A stretch of DNA of 64,000 nucleotides from an uncultured Bacteroidia bacterium (GTDB lineage: Bacteria; Bacteroidota; Bacteroidia; Bacteroidales; UBA932), in contig CACXCS010000049.1 of assembly GCA_902766255.1 (NCBI GenBank), forward strand, positions 1 to 64,000, read 5' to 3'. Of this stretch, positions 1 through 8,416 are shown piece after piece. The notes below the pieces were generated by a model. The model was not told the origin of the DNA, did no database searches, and saw only the letters and a program-made list of their open reading frames with translations. The stretch's first letter is position 1, and each line of letters opens with the position of its first letter. The position numbers were made by a program, and so were the translations under genes.

Positions 1-444
1 GGCAAGGTTGGGGCCGATGAGCGGATTTGGCATCATGTTGATGTGGTCCTTGATGATGACCAGGTCTCCTACATGGTATTCGATGTTAGTGCCCCCAGCG
101 GCGTTGGATACGAAGAGGAACTCTATGCCCAGAAGCTTCATCACCCTTATGCCAAGGGTTACCAGCTCCATGGGATAGCCTTCATAGAAGTGCAGACGAC
201 CCTGCATGGCGATGATGCGCTTGCCTCCAAGTTTGCCATAGATGAAATTACCCTTGTGACCAATGGCCGTGGACATGGGGAATTCGGGAACATCTCTGTA
301 AGGGATCACTACCGGTTCCTCGATCTCTTCGGCCAGATTGCCGAGGCCGCTTCCGAGTACTATGCCGATCGTGGGCAGTTCAGGCCCGATACAGGATTTG
401 AGATAACGGGCTGCGTGGTTGATTCTTTCGGTTCTTTCGTCCAT
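1..444 (-). CDS. Purine nucleoside phosphorylase (3' part cut by window edge)
   Basis: The first 148 codons of a PNP-I family purine nucleoside phosphorylase, which splits purine nucleosides with phosphate into base plus (deoxy)ribose 1-phosphate in the cytoplasm. Read on the minus strand from ATG at 444, the protein starts [17 protein letters not shown]. It carries the family's phosphate-binding glycine segment [15 protein letters not shown] (about residues 27-41), the RLHFYEGYP segment, and the NAAGG...[13 protein letters not shown] block typical of trimeric PNPs. The C-terminal half lies beyond position 1. The start follows the upstream deaminase stop by only 4 bp, so the two are probably one transcript. 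With that deaminase it would form a salvage route that deaminates adenosine-type nucleosides and then phosphorolyses the inosine-type product. Family is certain; exact substrate is inferred. Confidence 0.93.
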   Translation of the reverse strand, partial: MDERTERINHAARYLKSCIGPELPTIGIVLGSGLGNLAEEIEEPVVIPYRDVPEFPMSTAIGHKGNFIYGKLGGKRIIAMQGRLHFYEGYPMELVTLGIRVMKLLGIEFLFVSNAAGGTNIEYHVGDLVIIKDHINMMPNPLIGPNLA

Positions 445-448
445 AGTG

Positions 449-1717
449 TTATAACATTCGTTTGATTTCCTTTCGCGCCTGCTCGATGATTTCGCGTTCG
501 CCTTCGATTTCGCGATGGCGCATGACGAACTTGCCACCGCAGATTACGGAGTCGATGCAGTCGGAGTGCGCGGAATAAACAAGATTGGCCAGGAAACTCC
601 CGGGAGAGAGGAAGAAGGTATTGTCGGTGTCGACTATGCTGATGTCGGCAAGAGCTCCCTCGGTCAGTTTGCCGGCATTGATTTTCAGCGCTTTGGCACC
701 ATTGATGGTAGCCATGTCAAGAAGTTCGGGGAGGGGGAGTGCCTTGGGGTCGCTCCGCCATGCCTTCTGGAACAGGGCCGCGGTTTTCATGGCCTCCAGG
801 AGGTCGAGGTTATTGGAGGATGCACAACCGTCCGTGCCGAGGCAGATGTTGATGCCCGCATCGCGCATCTCTTCGTATTTGAACATGTATCCCGACGCCA
901 GCTTGGCGTTGGAATTGATGTTGTGGATGCAATGGACGCCGCGGGCCGCAAGGAGTTCGATGTCGTGCTCGGAAAGCCAGAGGGTGTGGGCCGCGAGCAG
1001 GTTGGGACCGAGGACGCCAAGTTCGTCAAGGTACTCTACCGGGGTCAGCCCGCCGTGGGCGGCCTTGCAGTCTTCGACCTCTTTACGTGTTTCGCACAGA
1101 TGGATATGGAGGTTGAGGTTGCGCTCGCGGGCGAAGTCTGAAATCCAGCGGATCAGGCCTTCGCTGACGGAGTAGACGGCGTGGAATGCAACCTGGTAGA
1201 TGCTGCCTTTCTGCCAGATGTCACGGGCGAGTTCGTACCAGCGCAGGCACTGGTCTTTTTCCCTTTCGGCCTCTTCGAGGTCGCCGCGGTCCATCATGTC
1301 GTATCCGAGGGAATGGCGGACGCCCATCTCGACGGCAGCCTTGTGGGCGGAGGGGAAGAACCAGTATTGGTCGTTGAAGGTGGTGGTACCTGTGCGTATC
1401 ATTTCCAGGCAGGCTATCTTAGCGCTCCAGTAAACGAAGTCTGCATCGAACTTATCCTCTATGCTCCAGATTTTCTTGAGCCAGTCGTGGAAGACCATAT
1501 CCTCGCCGATGCCCCTCATAAGGGACATGCCGGTGTGAGTGTGCATATTTACGAAACCAGGGATTGCAACTTTACCGCTGCAATCCATAATTTCTATGTC
1601 TCCGGCTAAATCCCAGTTACGGCTGCTGCCCGCGGGGGCTATTTTGGATATGAGGTCTTTTTCAATCAGGATGTCACGGGCTGAGCCGTCAATTTGAATG
1701 TTCCTGAGCAATATCAT
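449..1717 (-). CDS. Amidohydrolase, MTA/SAH deaminase type
   Basis: A 422-residue metal-dependent amidohydrolase of the TrzN/ATZ-SsnA-MtaD branch, predicted to deaminate 5'-methylthioadenosine, S-adenosylhomocysteine or adenosine. Visible features are the N-terminal beta-sandwich ending in [17 protein letters not shown] (HxH metal ligands near residue 60), the metal-ligand histidines in HIHLCET and LLAAHTLWL, and the catalytic aspartate in [12 protein letters not shown]. Length is normal for the family. It lies 4 bp upstream of the purine nucleoside phosphorylase gene, which fits a deaminate-then-phosphorolyse pathway for MTA or adenosine. Substrate cannot be fixed from sequence because cytosine, guanine and aryl-amine deaminases share the fold. 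The adjacent PNP is the main reason for preferring a purine nucleoside. Confidence 0.85.
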   Translation of the reverse strand: MILLRNIQIDGSARDILIEKDLISKIAPAGSSRNWDLAGDIEIMDCSGKVAIPGFVNMHTHTGMSLMRGIGEDMVFHDWLKKIWSIEDKFDADFVYWSAKIACLEMIRTGTTTFNDQYWFFPSAHKAAVEMGVRHSLGYDMMDRGDLEEAEREKDQCLRWYELARDIWQKGSIYQVAFHAVYSVSEGLIRWISDFARERNLNLHIHLCETRKEVEDCKAAHGGLTPVEYLDELGVLGPNLLAAHTLWLSEHDIELLAARGVHCIHNINSNAKLASGYMFKYEEMRDAGINICLGTDGCASSNNLDLLEAMKTAALFQKAWRSDPKALPLPELLDMATINGAKALKINAGKLTEGALADISIVDTDNTFFLSPGSFLANLVYSAHSDCIDSVICGGKFVMRHREIEGEREIIEQARKEIKRML

Positions 1718-1728
1718 ATCGCAGCTGA

Positions 1729-2070
1729 CTACAGGTCCTCGAATTCAAGTGATTTTTCTTCTGTTTCCCGCTGGGGGATGACACCGCCGAAGCAGTTGTT
1801 TGTGATGTAGCTGATTACCTCGTCCAGCCCTTCCTTGAACTTGTCGAAATCCTCTTTGTAGAGAAATATCTTGTGCTTATCGTAGGTGAATGTCCCGTCG
1901 GGATTGTTCCTGCGCTTGCTTTCGGTTATGGTAAGGAAGAAGTCGTTGTTACCTTTGGTTGACTTTACGTCAAAAAAGTAGGTACGCTTGCCGGCCCTGA
2001 CGGGTTTGGAGTATACATCCTCGGAATTGCGGTCTTGAAAGCCCGCCGGATCGTAATCATCTCTATACAT
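1729..2070 (-). CDS. PUR-domain nucleic-acid-binding protein (DUF3276)
   Basis: A 113-residue protein of the DUF3276/PUR family, found mainly in Bacteroidetes and spirochaetes, where it is a small homologue of eukaryotic Pur-alpha that binds single-stranded DNA or RNA. The single PUR repeat spans about residues 20-95 and shows the conserved run KPVRAGKRTYFFDVKSTKGN, followed by FFLTITESKRR and HKIFLYKEDFDKFKEGLDEV. The tail is acidic. It is transcribed divergently from nusB with a short AT-rich spacer holding a -7 box for each direction. It is the first gene of the leftward run ending in the phosphorylase. Family assignment is firm; cellular role in this organism is unknown. Confidence 0.88.
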   Translation of the reverse strand: MYRDDYDPAGFQDRNSEDVYSKPVRAGKRTYFFDVKSTKGNNDFFLTITESKRRNNPDGTFTYDKHKIFLYKEDFDKFKEGLDEVISYITNNCFGGVIPQRETEEKSLEFEDL

Positions 2071-2098
2071 AACTCTAAAAAATTAGTAATGAATTGTG

Positions 2099-2106
2099 CA
2101 AAATTA
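2099..2106 (-). promoter_or_regulatory. -7 box for the PUR-domain gene
   Basis: On the minus strand this reads TAATTTTG, a perfect match to the Bacteroidetes -7 consensus TAnnTTTG. It lies 28 nt before the PUR-gene ATG at 2070. I see no convincing -33 TTTG. Confidence 0.6.
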
Positions 2107-2129
2107 GAATTTTTTTGCAGATTACATAT

Positions 2130-2137
2130 TATATTTG
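2130..2137 (+). promoter_or_regulatory. -7 box for the nusB operon
   Basis: TATATTTG matches TAnnTTTG exactly and lies 21 nt before the chosen nusB ATG at 2159. A TTG codon in the same frame at 2135 overlaps this box, which argues against starting the protein there. The nearest TTTG upstream is only 12 nt away, so the -33 element is weak or absent. Confidence 0.6.
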
Positions 2138-2158
2138 CAGAAAATTTGTTTGAAATTT

Positions 2159-3076
2159 ATGCTGAACAGAAGAATCCTCCGGATAAAGGCTTTCAAGGCC
2201 ATTTATTCACGAGTGGAAAATCCTGCTATGTCTTTGGAGGACATTGAGTTCGAACTCGAAAGTTCCTGCGAGGCCACCAGGGATCTGTATCTCCGTCTGC
2301 TGGCTCTCGCGGCTCCTCTTACAGCCGAGGCACGCGCCCGCATCGAGGCTGCGCGTTCCAAGTTCAACCCCAGTCCCGAGGAACTGAATCCCAACCTTAA
2401 ATTCGTCAACAACGCCATCGCGCCCGCCCTGGAAAACGACCCTGACTTTTCCAAGCTCCTCAAAAAGAAGAAGATCAGTTGGGACAATGACGATATGTTC
2501 CTTCGTCATCTTTATGAGTCGGTACGATCCAAGGAATATTTCAAGGCATACATGGCATCGGATGGCAGTTCTCTTGCCGCTGACGCAGCCTTGTTCTGCC
2601 GCATCTTCGAGGAGGAACTGCCCGATAACCCCGAGCTGGAAGACATCCTCGAGGACCTTTCCATCTATTGGAATGACGAGCTGGAATATGCCCTGAGCTG
2701 GTGCTGCCGCACTATGGAGTACCTTGGACGCGGCAAGCCCTGGACCCTCCCGGAGCTTTACATGAGCGAGATGCCCGGCTCCGAAGGAAAAGAGAGCGAC
2801 AAGGCTTTCGTATTCAAGCTGGTGCGTACTGCTTTCCGTAATTATGATAATTATTCCCGCATGGTATCGGAAGTAACTCCCAAGTGGGACACGGGACGCA
2901 TCTGCTCAACCGACCTTGCACTCATAATCTGCGGCCTGGCGGAGGCGGACGCTTTCAGTAACATCGATTACCGTACTACAATCAACGAGTTCGTAGAGAT
3001 ATCCAAGTATTACAGTACTCCCGAAAGCCGGGCGTTTGTAAACGGCGTACTTGACAAATTAATCAATAAAAAATAG
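2159..3076 (+). CDS. nusB: Transcription antitermination protein NusB
   Basis: A 305-residue protein of the Bacteroidetes-type NusB family. NusB binds boxA RNA with NusE (ribosomal protein S10) and keeps RNA polymerase from terminating in rRNA operons. The start MLNRRILRIKAFKAIYS is the family's typical N-terminus. The C-terminal part carries the canonical NusB fold with WDTGRICSTDLALIICGLAEA and INEFVEISKYYSTPESRAFVNG, which correspond to the conserved leucine-rich helices and the E-x-AK-YS region of shorter NusB proteins. About 150 extra N-terminal residues, compared with the E. coli protein, are normal in this phylum. I chose ATG 2159 over the in-frame TTG at 2135 because the latter lies in the promoter. 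It heads the operon nusB-yajC-ybbR-coaE. Confidence 0.93.
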   Translation: MLNRRILRIKAFKAIYSRVENPAMSLEDIEFELESSCEATRDLYLRLLALAAPLTAEARARIEAARSKFNPSPEELNPNLKFVNNAIAPALENDPDFSKLLKKKKISWDNDDMFLRHLYESVRSKEYFKAYMASDGSSLAADAALFCRIFEEELPDNPELEDILEDLSIYWNDELEYALSWCCRTMEYLGRGKPWTLPELYMSEMPGSEGKESDKAFVFKLVRTAFRNYDNYSRMVSEVTPKWDTGRICSTDLALIICGLAEADAFSNIDYRTTINEFVEISKYYSTPESRAFVNGVLDKLINKK

Positions 3077-3081
3077 CAATT

Positions 3082-3465
3082 ATGAATATTCTGATATTTG
3101 TACTTCAGGCGGCTGCTCCGGCAGGAGCTGCAGGCGCCCAGGCCGGCCAGCAGGGCGGCGGATGGTCCATGTGGTTGATGCTTATAGCCATTTTCGCAGT
3201 TATGTGGCTATTCATGATCCGCCCCCAGCGTAAGCAGCAGAAAGAAATGGAACAGTTCCGCAGCTCGCTCAAGAAGGGCGATAAAGTTATTACTGCCGGT
3301 GGTATTTATGGTACCATCGCCGAGGTCAAGGAAGGCGACCGCACCGTTCTCCTGAAAGTCGACGGAGACGTGAAGCTGCGCGTGGACAAGACCTCTCTCC
3401 AGAAGGATCCCAACGCCGCTCCCGCAGAAGCACCCGCTGAAAAAGCCCCTGAAAAGAAGCAGTAA
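3082..3465 (+). CDS. yajC: Preprotein translocase accessory subunit YajC
   Basis: A 127-residue single-pass inner-membrane protein of the YajC family, part of the SecDF-YajC complex that assists Sec export. A short Ala/Gly/Gln-rich periplasmic N-terminus is followed by one membrane helix (about residues 29-47, WSMWLMLIAIFAVMWLFM). Next come the hallmark RPQRKQQKEMEQF and the cytoplasmic domain with LKKGDKVITAGGIYGTI. The C-terminus is a short Ala/Pro/Glu/Lys-rich tail. The gene starts 5 bp after nusB, and the ybbR-like gene starts directly after its stop, so all three are probably co-translated from one message. Confidence 0.95.
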   Translation: MNILIFVLQAAAPAGAAGAQAGQQGGGWSMWLMLIAIFAVMWLFMIRPQRKQQKEMEQFRSSLKKGDKVITAGGIYGTIAEVKEGDRTVLLKVDGDVKLRVDKTSLQKDPNAAPAEAPAEKAPEKKQ

Positions 3466-4395
3466 TTGAAGCGCTGGACCCAGTTCTTGTTATGCTTCCT
3501 GCTGTCAGGGGGCATCTGGCTGATTCACAACCTCTCGCAAAAGTATACGGGGGTTGTGAGCGTGTCGGTTGCCGCCCATAGCGGCCTCAAAGGGCGGTCG
3601 GCGTCGGCCAGCACGGCTGTACCTGTGAGCGCCCGTTGTTCCGCCACGGGTTTCCGCCTGCTGAGGCTCAACCATCAGAACCGCGATGTCCACATCAACG
3701 TCAACGAGGAGGACCTGGTTTTTTCCGGCGGCGACCGCTACACTGTTTCGGCAGCCGAGATGGCCAAGTATTCATCGGATATATTCGGCGAAGGCGTTGA
3801 TCTCGTGACTTTCCTGAATCAAAGTTACACCTTCGAATTCCAGCCCGAGAATTTCAAGACCGTGCCTGTCCGTCCGGTGTTTTCCGTATCGTACAAGCCG
3901 CAGTACATGGCTGCCGGCCCAATGTCCCTGAGTCCTGATGAGGTGACTGTTTACGGCGATGCCGACCAGCTTGCACGGGTTGATGAGGTTCTTACCAAGA
4001 CGTTGAATTTCAACGATTTGTCTAAGAGCATCAGCGGTGCCGTCAAATTGGTTCCGGTACCAGGTGTTCGGATGTCCGATTCTGATGTCACCTGGTCGCT
4101 CAGCGTAGTCCGCTATGTGGAATTGACTTCAGATGTCACCATCGGGACAAGGAATGTCCCCCCGGATGTGTCATTCTCCGTGTACCCTTCCCGCACTCAA
4201 GCGACTTTCAAGTGCCTGTTTCCCGCCAAGACCGACCCGGCAAGCGTGTGCGAATTCTATGTGGACTACGACGAATTCCTCAAATCCGAGTCGGGACGCT
4301 GCGTGGCCAGGGCCGCCCACATGCCCTCGTATGTACTTGGATGGAATCTGGAGCAGGATATTTTCGACTGTATGGTCAGGGAGGAGCAGGAATGA
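3466..4395 (+). CDS. YbbR-like domain protein
   Basis: A 309-residue protein with an N-terminal membrane anchor (KRWTQFLLCFLLSGGIWLIHNL) and a beta-rich extracytoplasmic part. The segments KTVPVRPVFSVSYKPQYMA and SLSPDEVTVYGDADQLARVDEVLT are characteristic of the YbbR repeat, which in Firmicutes (CdaR) regulates a diadenylate cyclase. In Bacteroidetes the family sits between yajC and coaE, as here, and its function is unknown. The only in-frame start near the N-terminal anchor is TTG at 3466, which abuts the yajC stop codon with no spacer. This suggests translation coupled to yajC. The stop overlaps the coaE ATG (ATGA). Confidence 0.8.
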   Translation: MKRWTQFLLCFLLSGGIWLIHNLSQKYTGVVSVSVAAHSGLKGRSASASTAVPVSARCSATGFRLLRLNHQNRDVHINVNEEDLVFSGGDRYTVSAAEMAKYSSDIFGEGVDLVTFLNQSYTFEFQPENFKTVPVRPVFSVSYKPQYMAAGPMSLSPDEVTVYGDADQLARVDEVLTKTLNFNDLSKSISGAVKLVPVPGVRMSDSDVTWSLSVVRYVELTSDVTIGTRNVPPDVSFSVYPSRTQATFKCLFPAKTDPASVCEFYVDYDEFLKSESGRCVARAAHMPSYVLGWNLEQDIFDCMVREEQE

Positions 4396-4913
4396 CTACG
4401 ATACTAGTTACAGGTCCGATAGGCAGCGGGAAGTCGACCGTTTGCAATTATTTGGTACAAAAGGGATTACCTGTATATGACTGCGATTCCAGGTGCAAGT
4501 TGCTGTATGATTCCGTGCCGGGGCTTAAGGGGCGTATAGAGTCCGAACTTGGAATACCGTTCGAGGATTTGGGCATCATTTTCACTGATGCGAAGCGTCG
4601 CGCTCTTCTCGAATCTATCGTTTATCCTCTCCTGGCAGAAGATATTAGGCAGTGGAAGGCCGGGCTGTCCGGCCGTGTTGCCTTCATTGAATCTGCCAAT
4701 GCCACGGATAAGCCTGTATTCGATAGCCTATACGATAAGGTCCTACTGGTAACGGCCTATAAGTCATTGCGTTTCAAACGCAGTTCCAAGGCTTCTGAGC
4801 GTGACCCGCTACAAACTTTCAATTCTTCACGGGCCGATTTTATTATAAAGAACAATGCCTCTCGAAAGGCGTTGTATGATAGTGTTGATAATTTTTTAAC
4901 GACAATGATATGA
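4392..4913 (+). CDS. coaE: Dephospho-CoA kinase (short form)
   Basis: A 173-residue P-loop kinase that would phosphorylate dephospho-CoA, the last step of coenzyme A synthesis. The Walker A motif GPIGSGKST is at residues 8-16, followed by the CoaE-typical acidic pair in VYDCDSRCKLLYD. The lid-like region is RFKRSSKASERDPLQTF, and the C-terminal ADFIIKNNAS segment matches the family's DxxIxNxG region. It is about 30 residues shorter than most CoaE proteins. The usual HP-x-I motif is replaced by VYPLL and the VPLLFE motif by FIESAN, so it is divergent. The start is the ATG overlapping the ybbR stop. Gene order yajC-ybbR-coaE supports the call. Confidence 0.82.
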   Translation: MTTILVTGPIGSGKSTVCNYLVQKGLPVYDCDSRCKLLYDSVPGLKGRIESELGIPFEDLGIIFTDAKRRALLESIVYPLLAEDIRQWKAGLSGRVAFIESANATDKPVFDSLYDKVLLVTAYKSLRFKRSSKASERDPLQTFNSSRADFIIKNNASRKALYDSVDNFLTTMI

Positions 4914-5344
4914 AAACAGATTTGGCAAAAATTCTGTCCGTCTCCGGACTGCATGGGCTTTATCTTTTTGTTGCCCAGTCCCGTCATGGTGCGATAGCCG
5001 AGTCCCTCAGCGACAAGAAACGCACAGCATTTGACGCACACAGCCGCATTTCCACCCTTTCAGACATAGCTATTTTCACCTCCGAAGGCGAGATGCGCCT
5101 GGCCGATGTATTTACGGCCATGAAAAGCACCGCAGACCAGGGTTCTGCCGTGCCCGGCCCGAAGGATGATCCCGAGAAACTCAAGGCGTTCTTTGCAAAA
5201 GCCGTCCCCAATTATGATGCCGACCGCTTCTACGTGTCTCACATGAAGAAAGTGGTGGAGTGGTACGACGAACTGTCAAAGTACGCTTCCCTGGATTTCG
5301 TCACCGACGAGGAACGCGAGAAGGAAGTTGAAGAAGAAGCTTAG
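4910..5344 (+). CDS. DUF5606 family protein
   Basis: A 144-residue cytoplasmic protein of a Bacteroidetes family of unknown function (DUF5606). The N-terminal half is a compact SH3-like segment (ILSVSGLHGLYLFVAQSRHG ... IAIFTSEGEMRLADVF). The C-terminal half, about residues 80-125, holds the conserved PNYDADRFYVSHMKKVVEWYDEL helix pair, and the extreme C-terminus is a string of acidic residues. ATG overlaps the coaE stop (ATGA), and the end overlaps rimO by 17 bp, so the gene is embedded in a tightly coupled operon. No enzymatic motif is visible. Confidence 0.78.
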   Translation: MKTDLAKILSVSGLHGLYLFVAQSRHGAIAESLSDKKRTAFDAHSRISTLSDIAIFTSEGEMRLADVFTAMKSTADQGSAVPGPKDDPEKLKAFFAKAVPNYDADRFYVSHMKKVVEWYDELSKYASLDFVTDEEREKEVEEEA

Positions 5345-6614
5345 AATTATTACTCTGGGCTGTTCCAAGAACAGCGTTGACACCGAGCATCTGCTGGCTG
5401 CATTGCCGGCAGATGCCTTTGAACTTTGCGCTGACGGCGAACGCCCCGATTATCTGCTTTACAATACCTGCGGTTTCATAGGAGACGCCAAAGAAGAGTC
5501 GATACAAGCAGTCCTTGAAGGCGCCGCCGCCAAAAGCAGGGGAGAAGTCGGTAAACTTGTAGTATTCGGTTGTCTGTCACAGCGTTACGCGGCACAGATG
5601 CCATCCCTGATTCCTGAAGTTGACGCTTGGTTCGGGGCTCGAGACATGAATCCTCTGCTGCGCTATCTCGGAGCTCCGGAGTCACGCTTTGTCAGGCGTC
5701 TTCAGGAGAACCCGCGCGGCTATGCATACCTCAAGATTTCAGAGGGCTGTGACCGGCGCTGTTCGTATTGTGCCATCCCTTTCATACGAGGGGCCCATCG
5801 CTCCGTCCCTTTGGAAGACCTTGAAGAAGAGGCCCGCCAATTGGTGTCGGAAGGCGTGAGCGAACTCATTCTCATAGCTCAGGACTCGACTTTCTACGGA
5901 CTGGACCTATATGGCAGGCGCGCCCTGGCAACTCTGCTCGAAAGGCTTTCTGCTATCGATGGAGTGGAACGACTGAGGATTCATTATTCTTATCCTGATA
6001 ACTTCCCGGAAGATGTTCTTGAGCAGATGGCCGATAATCCAAAGGTTTGCAAGTACCTGGACATTCCCCTGCAGCACATCTCCGATAAGGTGCTGGCCAA
6101 CATGCACCGGCATATCGACGGCGCCCGCACCAGGGAACTCGTTCAAAGACTGCGCGAGGAGGTTCCCGGAGTCGTTCTTCGTACAACCCTTATTGTCGGG
6201 CATCCGGGTGAGGGCCCGGAAGAATTCAACGAACTGCTGGACTTTGTGCGGGAAGCCCGCTTCGAGCGTCTGGGCGCTTTCATCTATTCCGAGGAAGAAG
6301 GTACCTGGGGTGCGGCCCATCTCAAGGACTCCGTGCCTTTGGAGGAGAAGCGTCGGAGACTTGAAGAATTGATGTCGCTACAAGCTGAGATCTCTTTGTC
6401 TTTCAATCAATCACGTATCGGCTCTATTGAGCGTGTGCTGGTTGACGATATAGTGAACGGCGCTTATGTCTGCCGCAGCCAGGGGGAGAGTCCGGAGGTT
6501 GATGGCGAGATTCTTGTCCGCACAGAAAAAGCCGACGAAAAACTCATCGGCTCTTACATTGACGTCCGTATTGAAGCGGCGGACGAATACGATCTAAGCG
6601 CGGTTCAGCTCTGA
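5328..6614 (+). CDS. rimO: Ribosomal protein S12 methylthiotransferase RimO
   Basis: A 428-residue radical SAM methylthiotransferase that thiomethylates the beta carbon of a conserved aspartate in ribosomal protein S12. Domains in order: N-terminal UPF0004 domain with iron-sulfur ligand cysteines in ITLGCSKNSVDTEH, YNTCGFI and VFGCLSQRY; radical SAM core with EGCDRRCSYCAIPFIRG; and a C-terminal TRAM-like segment (IERVLVDDIV ... GSYIDVRIEAADEYDL). Length is normal. The start is TTG at 5328, the only start that keeps the conserved KLRIITLGCSKN intact, and it overlaps the DUF5606 gene by 17 bp. The last 21 bp overlap the convergent glpC gene. Confidence 0.95.
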   Translation: MKKKLRIITLGCSKNSVDTEHLLAALPADAFELCADGERPDYLLYNTCGFIGDAKEESIQAVLEGAAAKSRGEVGKLVVFGCLSQRYAAQMPSLIPEVDAWFGARDMNPLLRYLGAPESRFVRRLQENPRGYAYLKISEGCDRRCSYCAIPFIRGAHRSVPLEDLEEEARQLVSEGVSELILIAQDSTFYGLDLYGRRALATLLERLSAIDGVERLRIHYSYPDNFPEDVLEQMADNPKVCKYLDIPLQHISDKVLANMHRHIDGARTRELVQRLREEVPGVVLRTTLIVGHPGEGPEEFNELLDFVREARFERLGAFIYSEEEGTWGAAHLKDSVPLEEKRRRLEELMSLQAEISLSFNQSRIGSIERVLVDDIVNGAYVCRSQGESPEVDGEILVRTEKADEKLIGSYIDVRIEAADEYDLSAVQL

Positions 6615-7835
6615 GGTTTTTTCCAGGTCAAGGGCCTCGGCCAGGATGCTGACCGGATTCTTTACCGGAACTCCTGTCGACATTTCAATCTGCCATTTGC
6701 ATGTCTCGCATTCGCAGGCCACAAACTCCGGCGCTGCGGCGGCAATGTCGTCGAATAGGGCTTTGCCTATCATCTGGGATACCTTGAAGTTCTCTTTTTT
6801 GAAGCCGTAGGTTCCGGCGATGCCGCAGCAGTTGCTGTCAAGTTCGGTGAGCTGCATCCCCGGTATCATCTTCAACAGTTCTACGGTAAAGATTCCCAGA
6901 CCCAGGCGCTCCTGGTGGCAGGGGCAGTGGTAGGCGGCGCGGGCCTTCCAGCCTTCTTTCCAAACAGGCTTGACGGCTCCGGAAGCTATTGCCTTGTACA
7001 GGAACTGTTCAACCAGACTGATATGGTCCTTGACATCGCTGTTGTCGACTTTCAGAAGCTCGGGATACTCTTCCATGAGCGTCATGGTGCAGGTGGTGGA
7101 AACGGTAACGATATCCAGTCCCTGCGCTACTGACTTGCGGAAGGCTTCCATGTTGGCATGGGCGTCGCGGGTGGCGGCGGGAATCATTCCGTTGGCTATT
7201 TTTGCAACACCGCAACACCGTTCATTTTCAAGCAGTTGTACGCCGAATCCGAAAGCGTTCATAACGGCCACGAAGTCCTTCCCAAGCTGCGGGTAGTTGT
7301 AGTTGGCGTAGCATCCGTGGAAGTAGCTGACCTGCTTTCTGAAAGAGGCCTGTTTTGAAGCTGCATTCTTCTTGAACCAGTGGACGAAGGTTTCCGAAGA
7401 ATACTTTGGAAGAGTTCTTCTATGGTCTATGCCAAGGGCGAAATCAAGCACCCCTTTGACGGGTGACAGCCCCAGCGTGAAGTTGACTATAGGAGCAAAT
7501 GCGCCCGCCACAGGGCCCATCTGGTCGGTGCTGGCAAGCATGATGTCCCTGAGCTTTGGCGCTTTATGTGAGAAATCGATGCGCGCCTGCTGGATGAGGT
7601 CGGCGATGCGTACCCCCGATGGGCAGGCTACTTCGCAGCGCTTGCAGTTGAGACAGTACTTGAGGGAGTCGTCGAAGAAGATGCCGTTCTTGAGGCGGTA
7701 GCGCTCGCCGTCAGGACCTGAACGCTTGGGGCCTGCATAGTCAGGGTTGTTCTTCATTACCGGGCAGACGGTCTCGCATAGCGAGCACTTCTGGCACTGC
7801 TCGAAATTGTTTGAGCTTATGTTTCTCTCCTGCAT
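6594..7835 (-). CDS. glpC: Anaerobic glycerol-3-phosphate dehydrogenase subunit C
   Basis: A 413-residue iron-sulfur subunit that links the anaerobic glycerol-3-phosphate dehydrogenase to the membrane quinone pool. The N-terminal ferredoxin domain shows two 4Fe-4S motifs, CQKCSLCETVCP (about residues 14-25) and CLNCKRCEVACP (about 61-72). Two CCG domains follow, with NERCCGVA and SNCCGIAGTYGF plus CECETCKW near the C-terminus. It is the last gene of the glpA-glpB-glpC run, starting 2 bp after glpB. Its end overlaps rimO (opposite strand) by 21 bp, with no room for a separate terminator. Confidence 0.95.
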   Translation of the reverse strand: MQERNISSNNFEQCQKCSLCETVCPVMKNNPDYAGPKRSGPDGERYRLKNGIFFDDSLKYCLNCKRCEVACPSGVRIADLIQQARIDFSHKAPKLRDIMLASTDQMGPVAGAFAPIVNFTLGLSPVKGVLDFALGIDHRRTLPKYSSETFVHWFKKNAASKQASFRKQVSYFHGCYANYNYPQLGKDFVAVMNAFGFGVQLLENERCCGVAKIANGMIPAATRDAHANMEAFRKSVAQGLDIVTVSTTCTMTLMEEYPELLKVDNSDVKDHISLVEQFLYKAIASGAVKPVWKEGWKARAAYHCPCHQERLGLGIFTVELLKMIPGMQLTELDSNCCGIAGTYGFKKENFKVSQMIGKALFDDIAAAAPEFVACECETCKWQIEMSTGVPVKNPVSILAEALDLEKTSELNRA

Positions 7836-7837
7836 GA

Positions 7838-8416
7838 CTATATCCTCCTGATTGCTTGCACAGCGTCGAGCGCGCTTTGGCGTATCTGGCCTGTGGTGTC
7901 GCCCTGGGCACTGCTTATTCCGTATACAACTTCGCCTATGGGGTAGAGATTCCGTATGACTTCGCCGTCTTTTACGGCCTTGCCGTCACGGACTTCGACT
8001 CCGAACTCCAGGAAACGCTGGGGGGCGGCAAAAGAAGGGTCGAACCAGGTGCTGCGGTCGCTATCGTATTGCACGTCAAGTCCGAACAAAGGCTCGTACA
8101 CTCTGTCCATATCGGCCACGATGCCCTTGGAAAAGTACTTTCCGGTGGCAAGGATGAACGTTTCGGCTTCAAGGGTCACATCGCCAAGTTTTGCGGTGCG
8201 CACGCTCGCCAGGCGGCCTTCTTCGAATTCTCCTCCGGTTACGCTGTCGCCGTTCAGCAATGTGCCTCCAGCAGCTTTGAACTCGCGTGTGGATGGATTG
8301 TGAAGTGACAGGCCTTCCGACACTACGGCACACCTGACGCCGGATTTCTGCAACTCGGTGGCGGCGGTCATTCCGGCCAGTCCTCCTCCGATTATAACAA
8401 CGTCAAACTTCATCAT
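7838..8416 (-). CDS. glpB: Anaerobic glycerol-3-phosphate dehydrogenase subunit B, short form
   Basis: A 192-residue flavoprotein subunit recognised by its start, KFDVVIIGGGLAGMTAATEL (FAD dinucleotide-binding GxGxxG), its C-terminal half (FILATGKYFSKGIVADMDRVYEPLFGLDV ... LYPIGEVVYGI), and its place between glpA and glpC. E. coli GlpB is about 419 residues. Here the first 40 residues join directly to the region matching roughly residue 270 onward, so about 220 central residues are absent. The frame is intact, and the starts and stops overlap neighbours normally (14 bp with glpA, 2 bp from glpC), so it looks like a compact functional form and not a pseudogene. ATG at 8416 or 8413 are both possible. 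Confidence 0.85.
   Translation of the reverse strand: MMKFDVVIIGGGLAGMTAATELQKSGVRCAVVSEGLSLHNPSTREFKAAGGTLLNGDSVTGGEFEEGRLASVRTAKLGDVTLEAETFILATGKYFSKGIVADMDRVYEPLFGLDVQYDSDRSTWFDPSFAAPQRFLEFGVEVRDGKAVKDGEVIRNLYPIGEVVYGISSAQGDTTGQIRQSALDAVQAIRRI

Noticed and set aside
43..465. 140-codon plus-strand frame at the window start
   Set aside because: Shadow of the purine nucleoside phosphorylase on the minus strand, whose motifs are clear.
2135..2158. Upstream TTG start for nusB
   Set aside because: The codon lies inside the -7 box, so the mRNA would begin after it.
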